This document shows, one piece after another, positions 49,644 to 61,170 of a stretch of DNA of 64,000 nucleotides (the first letter of the stretch is position 1; every line of letters begins with the position of its first letter). Origin of the DNA: Trichoplax adhaerens (taxonomy: Eukaryota > Placozoa > Uniplacotomia > Trichoplacea > Trichoplacidae); NCBI RefSeq assembly GCF_000150275.1, contig NW_002060943.1, positions 4,112,008 through 4,176,007 on the forward strand. The letters run 5' to 3'. Under the pieces are notes generated by a model. It searched no databases and was not told the origin of the DNA. It saw nothing but the letters and a program-made list of their open reading frames with translations. Made by a program: the position numbers and the translations under genes.

Positions 49644-51631
49644 ATGAAAGTTTATACCTTTACGAGTACAGTACCTATGGATTTATATTCAATGGATGAG
49701 GAGATTATTGAGGTAATAAAATAGTTATTTTGTGTTGCATAATCAAGTTGTTAAAAAGAATTAACATTTGTCAAGGTAAGAGTTGTTTCGTCTGTATAGT
49801 TAGTTAGTCGACACAAGACGATAGCAACCAACCACTGCATACTAGTAATGAATTGGATCAAAGCAATGAAATCTAAAAAACCAATATTGTACAAAGTATT
49901 AAGTTACATCACAGTAAAGTATTTCTTCAGTATCAGGTGATTTCATTGATGCATGCATTGGGTATTGTTGTGTCCTATGACTTTAAGGCAAGTTTAAAGT
50001 GAGGATAACTTTAGGATTTTGGTAGGCCATGAAAAATAGATTGCTTCCCTTGAAATCAATCGATCTGTCTTTTGCTGTAATGAAGGTTACCGTCATTTTA
50101 GTTAAGGCATCGCCGTATTACATTTATCTTTGGACAATGAGGTACCTCCTACGGTACAAGTGGATACTAAAAGCCAATCATGTCTGTTCGTCTATCCTAT
50201 TTCGATACACATACTGTCTATTTGGCTATGTGGCAAGGAAAGATTGATCAAGAGTGAAAATAAGTAATTTTCTGCACGATGATGACCAACATCATCTGTA
50301 CACAGCAGTCCTACAGCAACTGAGTGGGTGACTACTTCCTACGACTGGAAGTGCCAATTTTCCTACACTTCATTTTCTTATACTAGCCGAATAGGATATC
50401 TCTAGGCATATTTCTCATGAAACAGAGGTCAACTAAGGTATTCTGTGCATGGAATTGACTTTTAAATGAAGTAATCCTAGTTGCAAATGAATTGTAGTTG
50501 TAATTTCTCACCATTTCCACTAGCAGTGATCTTCGCTGGCTGGCGGTGCAATTGCTTATGATGAAGGAAGTGGGTCGAGATTTTTTCTTCTGCGCATACG
50601 TGCACACGCGCCGTACTGTACGGATGACATAATTGATGAGTACGCGAGTGCTTGGAAAGTGGGTCCGGTATGGTCCGGTCCGGTACGGTACGGGACAGTT
50701 GATTGACTGTAGCAGTGGGGGTGGTAAGCTTCTCTTCGACAGTCGTTCGTGGTACTATACTGTATTGACAATACTCTAGTACTGTACAGTATGGACTCCT
50801 CAACCACCCCACTAGACAAAATTAACCAACTACCAGGACTTACTCCATGTTTTTTTAAGTTCTTCTAGTAATCCATGCAACTACCTACTTTTGGTGAATT
50901 GGGAGTGATGAAGCAGTTTCTGATAATACTATAGGCTATAGTATTCTGTGCATAGTTTGAGTTTTTACTGTCGGTATCCTGCAGCCACTGCCAGATTCCA
51001 CCCTATTAACTCCACCATGGACTACTAGAAGAAGACCTGCTGTAGGTCGCCCTGGACTAGACAGACGGACCGTTCTTACTCAAGCAGGCCGTCAAGATCC
51101 CAAAATGACCACTTACAGCGGTATGGATCTTCCATGCTTGTTTTCTAAATCACTGGTACTCATTGAAATTGCGTCTATGATCTGTTTTCAAGCAGCATTT
51201 TATAACAGATAATAAGATTCAATGGAATATTCCTTGATAACCAAACTATCAGTCAAAATTCAAAAATTGACTGTCTTTCTATTAATAGTACTGGCCTAAC
51301 CAAGCGTTTGATACAATATTTGAAGGAGATGAGGTGGGAAATGTCTATCCGTCCGAAGGAGTGATCCGTCGACAGTAAGGTCTTCTTCTAGTCATCCATG
51401 ATGGTTAGCGTTAACTTAGTGGACATTATAGGATTATCGCAGCAAACTACAATAGAGATTCATGTCTGCATCTGTTCATAGACAGTAGTGTAGTAATGTA
51501 GAACTTACATACTTTACTGTATATTATAATAGTGAATGTACGCTTTTCCTGCAGCCAATAACTGCCAGATTCCTCCAGTCGTCCATCTTACTGGAGCGTA
51601 CAATTGTATCCTGTACACTAGAGTGGACTAG
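49644..51631 (+). CDS. Possible small three-exon gene (weak)
   Basis: Three exons with matching phase can be joined: 49644-49712 (ATG, 23 codons, starting MKVYTFTSTVPMDLYSMD), 50985-51120 (PLPDSTLLTPPWTTRRRP then PGLDRRTVLTQAGRQD) and 51555-51631 (ends YNCILYTRVD, stop). The product would be 92-93 residues. I recognise no family. Exons 2 and 3 both begin after tcctgcagcca and share ctgccagattcc, so they may belong to a repeat family instead of a gene. The introns contain GTAC repeats. Treat as a hypothesis. Confidence 0.2.
50590..50800. repeat. GTAC and CGGTA/CCGGT palindrome cluster
   Basis: Contains ccgtactgtacgg (50611-50623), then the GC-rich run ggtccggtatggtccggtcc followed by ggtacggtacggga (about 50663-50697), and ctagtactgtacagtatgg near 50773-50792. 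The pentamer is the CGGTA/CCGGT variant of the same family seen in PUR intron 2. It lies between VPS26 (-) and UAP1 (+). Confidence 0.8.
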
Positions 51632-51699
51632 GAAGGGGAAATGAATGAATTCGAGAATGATGGAGTATCCACGGCCATGGCATCTACAACAACAGGACA

Positions 51700-52800
51700 C
51701 TCTTAATCAAGTACACTTTGCACAACGACTACTTAAACAAGGAAAGAGGGACATCAAACTGTCCTTCGCTATACTGGAAATGGGCAATCTGAGTACTTTT
51801 TACTAGTAATATCATATCGAGTGAGATGACCACCTGGCCACTCTGATGTTTTCTCCAACAGTATAGGATAAATGCTGTGGGATTATGACTACGTGTTTAT
51901 TCGTGTTTTGCCACTTTCTTCTTTCCTCTGCATAGAAGAGCATTGTGTGTAAGACAGCCATATACAGTATACAGTCGACTACTCAAAGAAGGAAAGAGGG
52001 ACATCAAACTGTCCTTTGCCATACTGGAAATGGGCAATCTGACTACTTTTGCTAGTAATATATCATATCGAGTGAGATGACCACTTAGCCAACCCCTATG
52101 GGGCGTGTAGATCAAGACTAGCCTTCAGGATCAAACCTTTTCTCCTAGAGGTAGAATGCCGTGGGATTATGACTACAGACTAGGTATCCATTCGTGTTTT
52201 GCCGCTTTTTGTAAGACAGCCATATACAATATACAGTCCACTAGGCAGTCGACTACTCAAAAAAGGAAAGAGGGACATCAAACTGCCCTTTGCCATACTG
52301 GAAATGGGCAATCTGACTACTTTTGCTAGTAATATATCATATCGAGTGAGATGACCACCTAGCCACCCCTATGATCAAAACCTTTTCTCCTAGAGGTAGA
52401 ATGCCGTGGGATTATGACTACAGACTAGGCATCCATTCGTATTTTGCCACTTTCTTCTTTTCCTCTCTGCATAGAAGAACATTATGTAAGACAGCCATAT
52501 ACATTATACAGTCCACTAGGCAGTCGACTACTCAAAAAAGGAAAGAGGGACATCAAACTGCCCTTTGCCATACTGGAAATGGGCAATCTGACTACTTTTG
52601 CTAGTAATATATCATATCGAGTGAGATGACCACCTAGCCACCCCTATGATCAAACCTTTTCTCCTAGAGGTAGAATGCCGTGGGATTATGACTACAGACT
52701 AGGCATCCATTCGTATTTTGCCACTTTCTTCTTTTCCTCTGCATAGAAGAACATTATGTAAGACAGCCATATATATAACAGTCCACAAGGCAGTAGCCGA
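51700..52800. repeat. Tandem satellite, about 275 bp, four or more copies
   Basis: The block ggaaagagggacatcaaact recurs at 51741, 51991, 52265 and 52540 (spacings 250, 274 and 275 bp). Each copy continues with tactggaaatgggcaatct and gctagtaatatatcatatcg. Later come aggtagaatgccgtgggatt, atgactacagactaggcatc and gtaagacagccatat. The third and fourth copies are nearly identical, the first is the most diverged. The array ends at about 52800, some 260 bp before the UAP1 start codon. Confidence 0.93.
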
Positions 52801-53063
52801 GGTGAGCATGAGTTGGAGTGTTGATGGCTAGGCCCGATGAAGACTGCTCTAGACGACCCTACTGTATACTGACGCAAGACAGTGAAAGCGTGATAGGCTA
52901 GTTGGTGAAACAGTCCAACCGGGACAGTTTATAGACAGTATCCAATCGATGACTGATATCATCGCCTGTGGTCGTAGTGATGCCTAAGCGATACGCCTAG
53001 CAACACCCTTGGGCTGGACAAACCGACGCCAATCATTTCCCTTCCATCACTCAAGCAGCAGCC

Positions 53064-56000
53064 ATGACCGACGAATTAAAGACTCGCTTATATCATAAAT
53101 TGAAAGCCTATCATCAGGAGAATTTACTACAATATTGGGATGAGTTAGATCAAACTCAACGCCAATTACTAGCTGATGATATCGATAGCTTGGATTTGCA
53201 ATATGTAACGCAATCATTTGAAAAGGTGATGCAAACCGGTCAAAGCCATTCGCAAAAGAAGGATGATCATATCTTGCCACTCCCAGAAGATGTTTATTGT
53301 ACATTGCCTAATGTCGATAGCCATCGCCAAGATTGGCAAACATTAGGGTTAAATCTAATCGCAGATAATAAAGTGGCTGTCATTTTATTAGCTGGTGGTC
53401 AAGGTACACGACTAGGTGTTGATTACCCTAAAGGGATGTACTGTGTTGGCTTACCTTCCGGCAAATCTTTATATCAGATTCAAGGCGAGAGAATGTTTCG
53501 ATTGCAACAATTAGCCCAAGAGCGAACAGGCAAAAAAGGCACTATACCGTGGTAAGTTGGTTCATTTTTTTTTGGGGGGGGGGAACCATTTTACCCTATC
53601 TTATTCCTCTCTCCATTGACTTGGAATCACCAACTATTTGGATATTATTAAATAACCCATTGAAGAATGGCATGAAGCGTAAAGCGATTGCTTGACTTGA
53701 ATAATAACATTAATTTCATCATCCTCTTACCGATAGAAAACCATCTCTACCTTCAGCTCACATCATTTCTTGTTATGCGGACGATAGTAATAATTTTTCT
53801 ATTTTTCTTTCAATGAATTTAAAGATTGCAGACGATTGACTTACGCTTAACATGTATGATCTATTCTTAATGGACTATCAAACAGTATCTACATAGGAGG
53901 TTATTGTAGGATAACCTTGATGCAATACTGTAGGTCGATGTTATCAAGAAAGGATGACCAATGTTCGACAGTTCTATATCGAATGAATGGCTAGACATGG
54001 CATCTTTTTTGGCACAATCAGAATTCAAATCTGCACGATAGACTATTATTATCAGTAACAGTATCTATCTTGCAAGATAGATATTGCGTTGGTAATGAGA
54101 CAGTCTACATGGTCAGATCAAATCCAGCACTCTTTTAGAGGAACGTTTACAAACCCTCAATGTAATCGGAGTCATGGGCTACTAGTCCCAAATTCTCTTC
54201 TAGTAGTCCATGACATTTTCTCAATATTACAATTGGATTAATTAATTTTATACAGTATTTTCAAATTGTCCAAAATCAAGTCTCCTCATGATATGTACAG
54301 TATTGCTGTGATTATTTGCTTGGCTTATATAAACACCTTCTTCATTTCAGTTATCGCTACTTGGCAGTGATAGAGATGTCGAGGCTTATCATACTGTATT
54401 TGCAAGTATTTGCTTTGGATGGCAGATAATGTTTCTTTCTCATTTTACTCCAAACTACATTAAATTTATTCTTTTATCTTCAACTGTACATACTCTTTCT
54501 TCATATTATTTTCAATAATTTATTAATTACTGATATAATTTTAGCCGAAGAAAAGTGTTTTCTGTAAATAATAATATTAAATTGTGCGGGTTCAGCTAGT
54601 ACAAGGGCTTCCAAGAGAATTTTCTCGGACAGTTCGACTACTATATAAAATCCCCAGGGACGGTGAGGTAAAACTCTTTTTACTGTAACTCTTTACCAGT
54701 TGCTAGTAGATGGATAAATCAGCTAATACAATATCGATCAACTTCGCTCGGTCAATAACTTTATCACTTCTCATCCTACTTCATATTACTTTGGAGTTGT
54801 TAGCTTTTAAAACATACTTCTTGTAGAGCTATAATGCATTCAATTTCTATCTCTACTCACTTTGTTCAATTTGGTAGACCGAAAATTAAATCGACACATG
54901 TGTTGGTCAATTTCTAAATACAGTAGATAAAGTACACAAATGGACATAAAGTGATGTACATGCTTTAAAGAATGAATACGTAACATAAACAGCTCAATTA
55001 GTAGTACAATATGACGATAGAATAGTTGCAAAATTCAAGTAGCCAAATTCAAACTGTCTACCTTATGTCATGCGATAGAGTTAGATTGGATTGACATCTA
55101 CTTTATCATCCAATTATTGAATCTCCACTGCATTATGGATAGTCTCAAAGCTGTCGTCATCGTCATCGAGTGCCAGTTACAAAGTGTGATAATTGCCATC
55201 AATCATTGATTCTAGACAGCATAATTTCGTAGCGATTTCTTAACATGGGATGCAACAGCTGGTGCAGTCTTGTACATTTCTAACTTTTATTGGACTCACC
55301 ATTTTTAGACATTTTTTCCAATGAATAATTGACTCGCGTGCGTAGACAACAAGGCTATCCCTTACACACACACATCACCAATCTTTCCTATGATTTACCC
55401 TGATGTATACTTCAACACCAGCAATAATATATATATACTCGTACACGTATCGAGAATTAATATCGCAATTTTGACATTGTTAGCGGAAATGATTCTCATT
55501 CAGTGTCCATTAGCGTAGGAAATTTCTTCTTTATTTTGTGCGGATTGATATCCAGTTGCTATCGCAAGTAATAAAAACTTATCACATTACAGTAATTCGG
55601 CTAATTTCGATCATACAGTCACAATCTCTTAAAATTATGTACAGAAGTAGCGAACTCCATTGATAAATAATGTGGCCAATGAAATGAAATGGATTGCGTA
55701 GTAGCTAGTATGTTTTATGAACATGAATTACTTTAGTATCTTTCTAAGCCTCTATAATAGTATGATTAGTTTCTCTATGTTTGTCAAAAGCTTACTCTAC
55801 TGTACATCTTAATAAGTTAATTGGCGAAACCAAGGTGAACATTTTGTATTGTTTACACAATCAACTGAATTAGAGCATTCTTCATTTTACTTTAGTGTAT
55901 ACTATGCAGACGATCACAATGGAGTTTCTAACCTATTCATTGAGCTCACTTCATACTTTGTTGTAGCAATTAGTTTAATTTCCTTATACTTTATGTTAAA

Positions 56001-58329
56001 ATTTCAAATAGGAAGTTTCATTCAGTTGTTGTACAGAAAAATGGATCGTCAATTTATGGATGATACGTTTACTCTATGTTATCATACCATCATAATTGGA
56101 TGGAGTAATGATCTTGGGATAACTTTATGTTCATATCGTCTCGATGATCATGATTAACGAATCTTTTGCCTTACGATGACTTTATGATGTCAAGAAGGCA
56201 CTCAATGTCGGCTTTTAATGAATTCCTTGAAATGGATAAAAAGCTTACATCCGAGTTTTTATAAAATAGACAATATTTGCTCTTGAAGCATTCAATTCTA
56301 CCGTTATCGATTCTACTGGTTGTATGCATTTTTAAGCATAAATAGTATGTAGATCAGTATCAATAGTGATGAATTATCGTAACTGTCCTTTAAATATCAA
56401 CGCTATCGATATTAATGCTCATGATCGTATTTCTTCAAGGTATATCATGACTAGTCAGCATACTAAGCAACAAACTAGAAATTACTTTGAAAAGCACAAA
56501 TTCTTCGGCTTAAACGAGAAAGATATCATGTTCTTTGAACAAAGTACTTTACCATGTTTCGATTTTGACGGCAAAATTATTTTGGCTGCTCCGGATAAGA
56601 TTGCTCGCGCTCCTAATGGAAATGGAGGCCTTTACAGTGCACTATCGAATTGTGGTATTTTAAAGGATATGCAGGATCGAGGAATTGCTCATATTCAAGC
56701 CTATTGCGTGGATAATATTTTAATTAAAATGGTGGATCCTGTCTTTACTGGCTACTGTGCTAGTAAGAATGCTGATTGTGGAGCCAAGGTACGCGTGACT
56801 GAAACTGACATCATAAATGTTTTTATTTTACATCCTACCGCATGCAAATGTTCCATTTTTATCATATCATAGGTTGTAAGGAAAGTGGATGCCAGTGAAT
56901 CTGTTGGTTTGGTATGTTTATGTGACGGCACGTATCAGGTACACTAAATACCTAAAAAGTTGAGTGTTCTAGACTGTTGTTAGGGGTAAGGTTATAATTT
57001 CTTAACCGTTAAGAATTCATTTGAGATATAGGTTATTGAATACAGTGAAATTTCAAAGGAAATGACAGAAAAACGAAACAAGAATGGCGAATTGATGTTT
57101 AATGCAGCCAATATTTGTAATCATTATTTTAGTTACGATTTCTTATCTCAAACTGTTAGGTTAGTATGAGCATTTACAAAACGCATTGATAATTCCCCCC
57201 CCCCAAACAAGAATGTAATTATATTGTCCATCCTCTTGATAATACACACTATTTATCGATCACTAAATTTATTTATAGCGCTAGAGAAAATGAACTACCA
57301 CATCATATGGCAAGAAAGAAAATTCCTTATGTCAATGAATCAGGCCAAACGTATGAATTCATTATGTTATACTAGGATATAATGGATTTAATAATACCAT
57401 GGGAATATATTAAATAGGATAAACTTTCCTTTCATTGATACACGTATTATAATTATACTTCCATGGTATAGAGTTAAACCTGAGACCCCGAATGGGATTA
57501 AGATGGAGAAATTTGTTTTTGACGTCTTTTTATTTTCTAAGTTAGTATTTATTATGGAAATAAAAATGGAGCTATAACGTTTTGAAAGTTATACTTACAA
57601 TTTATAATCGATATACAGTATAGGGCTAACCATTTGAATACGATATATCATTTGCATTAATCTTATAGAAATTTTGCGGTAATGGAAGTCAAACGAGAGG
57701 ATGAATTTTCTCCATTGAAAAATAAATGTGGAACAGGAAGAGATTGTCCAGAAACTGCTAAGGCTGCTCTTGGCAAATTACACGGACGTTATATTCTTGA
57801 GGCTGGGGGTAAATTTGTTACAAAGGATGGAAAAGAAATTTCGGATACTTCTAGGTACAGTATTTTGACTCTTGCTCGTTAAATTCGAAATTGACAATAT
57901 TAGAGCTCTAATATAATTAAACTTGAATTCCTCTTTGTAAGTGTATCGTAGATGATTAGGCATTGTAGTAACTATGCGTACGCTATCGTTTCTGTAAGTT
58001 CTATCATTATAATGTTTCATTTGAAATTATATTTTTAAATATAGCTTGAAAGATGTAGTAGACTTTGAATGTGAAGTATCTCCCAACCTGTCTTTTGCTG
58101 GAGAAGTAAGATGAGTTGCTAATAAAAGTAGTAGATGGAGTCATTAGTTACTATTGTATTACCTTCTCTTAAATAACAACATTATCAACTTGTGTACATT
58201 ATTGGCCATATTCATCAGATGACATTCAATAATTGTCTTTCTTTGTAATTTGAACAGAATTTGAGCGAACTTGTTGGGGGAAAAGTCTTAGATTTTCCTG
58301 TTTATCTAAAAGCTGAGTGCGACAAATGA
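53064..58329 (+). CDS. UAP1: UDP-N-acetylhexosamine pyrophosphorylase
   Basis: Nine exons, 53064-53551, 56440-56788, 56873-56938, 57032-57159, 57279-57350, 57472-57540, 57669-57854, 58045-58105 and 58258-58329, join in frame to 496 residues (human about 522). The nucleotide-binding signature [15 protein letters not shown] lies at 109-123, followed by [12 protein letters not shown]. Later signatures are [69 protein letters not shown] and [12 protein letters not shown], all typical of UAP1. It makes UDP-GlcNAc (or UDP-GalNAc) from UTP and the hexosamine-1-phosphate, feeding glycoprotein, GPI-anchor and chitin/glycan synthesis in the cytosol. Intron 1 is 2.9 kb; the others are about 70-190 bp. 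Introns 1 and 4 carry complementary G10 and C10 tracts. Identity is certain. Confidence 0.96.
53574..53583. repeat. G10 tract, UAP1 intron 1
   Basis: Ten G preceded by nine T, 23 nt after the 5' splice site. With its flanks, tttggggggggggaa is the exact reverse complement of ttccccccccccaaa in intron 4. Confidence 0.85.
54062..54083. repeat. Perfect 22-bp palindrome
   Basis: tatctatcttg followed directly by caagatagata, with no loop. It lies in UAP1 intron 1. Confidence 0.85.
57195..57204. repeat. C10 tract, UAP1 intron 4
   Basis: Ten C about 35 nt after the 5' splice site of intron 4, flanked by aatt and aaac. Complementary to the G10 tract of intron 1. Confidence 0.85.
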
Positions 58330-59585
58330 AGCAATCCATGTCATTTATTACTAACTGGATTCTGGTTGTTACCATAGTTGACAAACTTTACTGGGACGTT
58401 GTCATAATTGGCATATACTTATACCTAAAAAGTTCGTTTTGAGAGCTTTAATAATGTTACGCAAATTCATTAACCATAACCAAATTTTTAGATTCATCTA
58501 TGTATTTGCTATGAATATTTTTGCATATGAGGACGTTCAGATAGTACACAGTATGTCCAATTAAAACAATCCTATTGTATTCTCTCTTATTTTGATTCTA
58601 GGATACAGTTGTAGGCTAGTCTTTATGAATATAATAAAATTTTGAGTATCTGAGATGCAAACTACCAATTAATCCACTGTTGATTTAGAATTTCTTAATC
58701 GTTCACAGTAATTAATTAAACAAATACAACATAAGCAAGAAATAAAATAAAAAATTGAACTGTTAGATGATTGTACTTTGATATAGATTAGTATTCAAAA
58801 ATCTCTAGAGCTAGGATTAAGAAATCAACGATATATAATATCTTGTGTAACTTGGAATACTTGCAAAAACTACTACATTACTCTACTTGATAATAATTTA
58901 TTTACCAATGTAATCTACGAACTGTAAGTTACAATATCCAGTTCGTAAATTAATATATACTGTACGCATTTGCAATATTATCATGGGTATTATTGTGTGC
59001 AAACTATTCTGATCGCTGATTCCTGGCTTTAATTGACATACGGATTCATTATCGTAATTGACTTTTGGCATACGATACGGATAAAATAACGTTACTAATA
59101 AGTAGATACGCATATATAAATACCTAGTAGATAAATGACTGCATTGATGGGCATGGACATGTCCATAATGGTACAAGAATTGACGAAATTAAGCTACTTT
59201 TGAGCTATAATTTGGAACATTAACTTGTAGCATGCATAGGGCAGGATATGTTAAAATTATTCCAATTGCGTCAAGGCAAGATTAATGAATATGGCGTTTA
59301 GAGCGAAATATAGCAATTTTGATTCATGGATCATCGATAATTAATTGTTACATGGGATCATTTCTAATTCTTGTTGCTATGTGCGTAGTCTGACGGAGTG
59401 ACATTTCCTATCATACCCATATTACTGATGAATCTTTTGTAGGGTGCAATCATAAACTGCTAGATCAATGTCTATATATTGAAACAGATTTATTGAAAGA
59501 GCCGTACAACATTTATTTCGGAATCCGAATAGTGTATAATCACATTAGCTATTAGACACAAGCTAAAATTCTTCGATCGTAGTGT
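58330..59585. other. Intergenic, convergent gene ends
   Basis: Between the 3' ends of UAP1 (+) and RPL12 (-). AT-rich; an aataaaataaaa stretch near 58740 could serve as a distal polyadenylation signal for UAP1. No gene seen. Confidence 0.45.
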
Positions 59586-60890
59586 TTATTCCTGATAAAG
59601 GTAATAAAAAAGCGAATTAATACGACAATTGCTGTATACCAGTAGTCAAGTAACAGAATTTCATTTATATATGAAAGTGGAGGTAGTCATACAAGTTGAG
59701 GAAATCAACTCAGAGCAATACTTACTTCAGGAATGGCTATAGAACCATCGTTAATTCCGTCAATGACATCATGAGGATGTTGTTGCTCAACTGTACAACC
59801 AAGAGACTGAGCAGTCCCAAGGATTTCCTTAACGGTACCTTCTAGTTTTCGTGCCATGGATCTTGGTCTCATAGTACGAGCGATATCGATTATCTGATCT
59901 AACGGTACGTTGCCAGTATGTAGGACTGCGAATAAAAGCATCATGTTAATGATTTTAGCTTATCATTTTGTAAGTTGAATACTGGTATTACATGCGAGAG
60001 ATTGTGTTTCTATCTAGAGCATAGAAAGGTGCCTATTTATGTTGAGTAAATACTAACTATTTTTTTGCTTCTTTCTGTCTCTTGGTGGTTCTTTCAGAGC
60101 TTTAATTACTAGTGATGAAGCACTAGGAACTACATCAATTTTGGCTTGTCTGTTCTGGATAGTTAATCGAACAGTGATACGCAAACCTTTCCAATCCTGG
60201 GTAGATTTGGCAATATCGTCACCAACTTTTTTGGGCGACTATCATGGGTAAGAAAAATTCAATGTTAGAAGTAGCAACGCTCAATTGTAGATATCAATCA
60301 AGAACTACATTGCATTGATGGAGAATGTAGTAGCTAGGTCATGGACTACTTTGTTTCTGTTTGGTTATCCATATTGAATTGTATATTTATTTGACTTTGA
60401 TAGCATTCTATCCCATTCTAACAAGCATGTTGACGACAATATAAGTAGCACTATTGTCAATTTTAATCTTTTCCTACGGATATCAAAGAACCTACCAATC
60501 CAAGTGGACCTAATTTAGGTGCCAAAGAGGAGGTAGCACCAACTTCACCACCGGTAACGCGAATGTGAACTAATGATAGAAATAATCATCGCAAGGGTTA
60601 TTAACAACTTATTCATAAAATATATCATGAACATTATCCTACAATCGTGGAGCAAGACAATTAGCAATCTATCTTTCATGTCATTATCGAGATTAGATCA
60701 TGATCCAATTCAAGTACTGCATATCAATGTCGTCGATCATGTAGGGGTACGCTACCATCAGCCATAACCGATGGCGATGAAAGAGTGAATCAAGTCCAAT
60801 CTATCGAGGGTTTTGCTTCAAAAAGATAAGATTAAGATTGTATCATGACTAACCTATCTTAACTTCGTTAGGATCGAGTTTTGGAGGCAT
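59586..60890 (-). CDS. RPL12: 60S ribosomal protein uL11 (RPL12)
   Basis: Exons 60890-60854, 60569-60496, 60238-60058, 59925-59726 and 59591-59586 give 165 residues, equal to the human protein. Signatures are [96 protein letters not shown] and [10 protein letters not shown]. The protein forms the GTPase-associated centre stalk base of the large subunit with rRNA helices 43/44. After a strong donor (gtaagt) at 59725, the last exon is predicted to be only GAA TAA, after a pyrimidine-rich acceptor ttattacctttatcag. Without that splice the frame would run on to a stop at 59705. The last exon is inferred; the rest is certain. Confidence 0.95.
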
Positions 60891-61059
60891 TTTGATGTGA
60901 TGGATTGCTATGGATGGAAGTGTGGATGAGCCAATTAATCACAGACCCTACCAAGATGGATGCACTACCAGCCAGGGTAAAAAGGAGGAATTGCCGCATG
61001 CCATGCAGTTTACATAGAATTGGCTGGAGGTTAGTTTGCGCAAGCTCAGTACGAATGAG

Positions 61060-61170
61060 TTCTGTTGTACAGTGTACAGTACAGTAAAGTACAGTACAAA
61101 ATATTGTACTGAACACTGTGCACTGTACAGTACACTGCACTGCAGTGGTCTCATGGATGGTGAGACCACT
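61060..61170. repeat. GTAC-palindrome cluster with 10-bp hairpin
   Basis: The units gtacagtgtacagtacagta and gtgcactgtacagtacactg are followed by a perfect hairpin, agtggtctca (61144-61153), loop tggatgg, tgagaccact (61161-61170). More units follow at 61366-61381 and 61412-61435 (gtatagtacagtacagtaca). All lie in the divergent promoter between RPL12 (-) and SCNM1 (+). Confidence 0.85.

Larger units (their letters stand above)
53552..56439. other. UAP1 intron 1 (2.9 kb)
   Basis: Starts gtaagt and ends ttcttcaag. It contains T9G10 at 53565-53583, a perfect 22-bp palindrome at 54062-54083, and a 102-codon open frame at 55849-56157 that lacks an ATG start. No recognisable nested gene. Confidence 0.8.

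Noticed and set aside
55849-56157. 102-codon frame inside UAP1 intron 1, possible nested gene
   Set aside because: It begins at TTG, shows no family resemblance and has AT-rich random-like composition.
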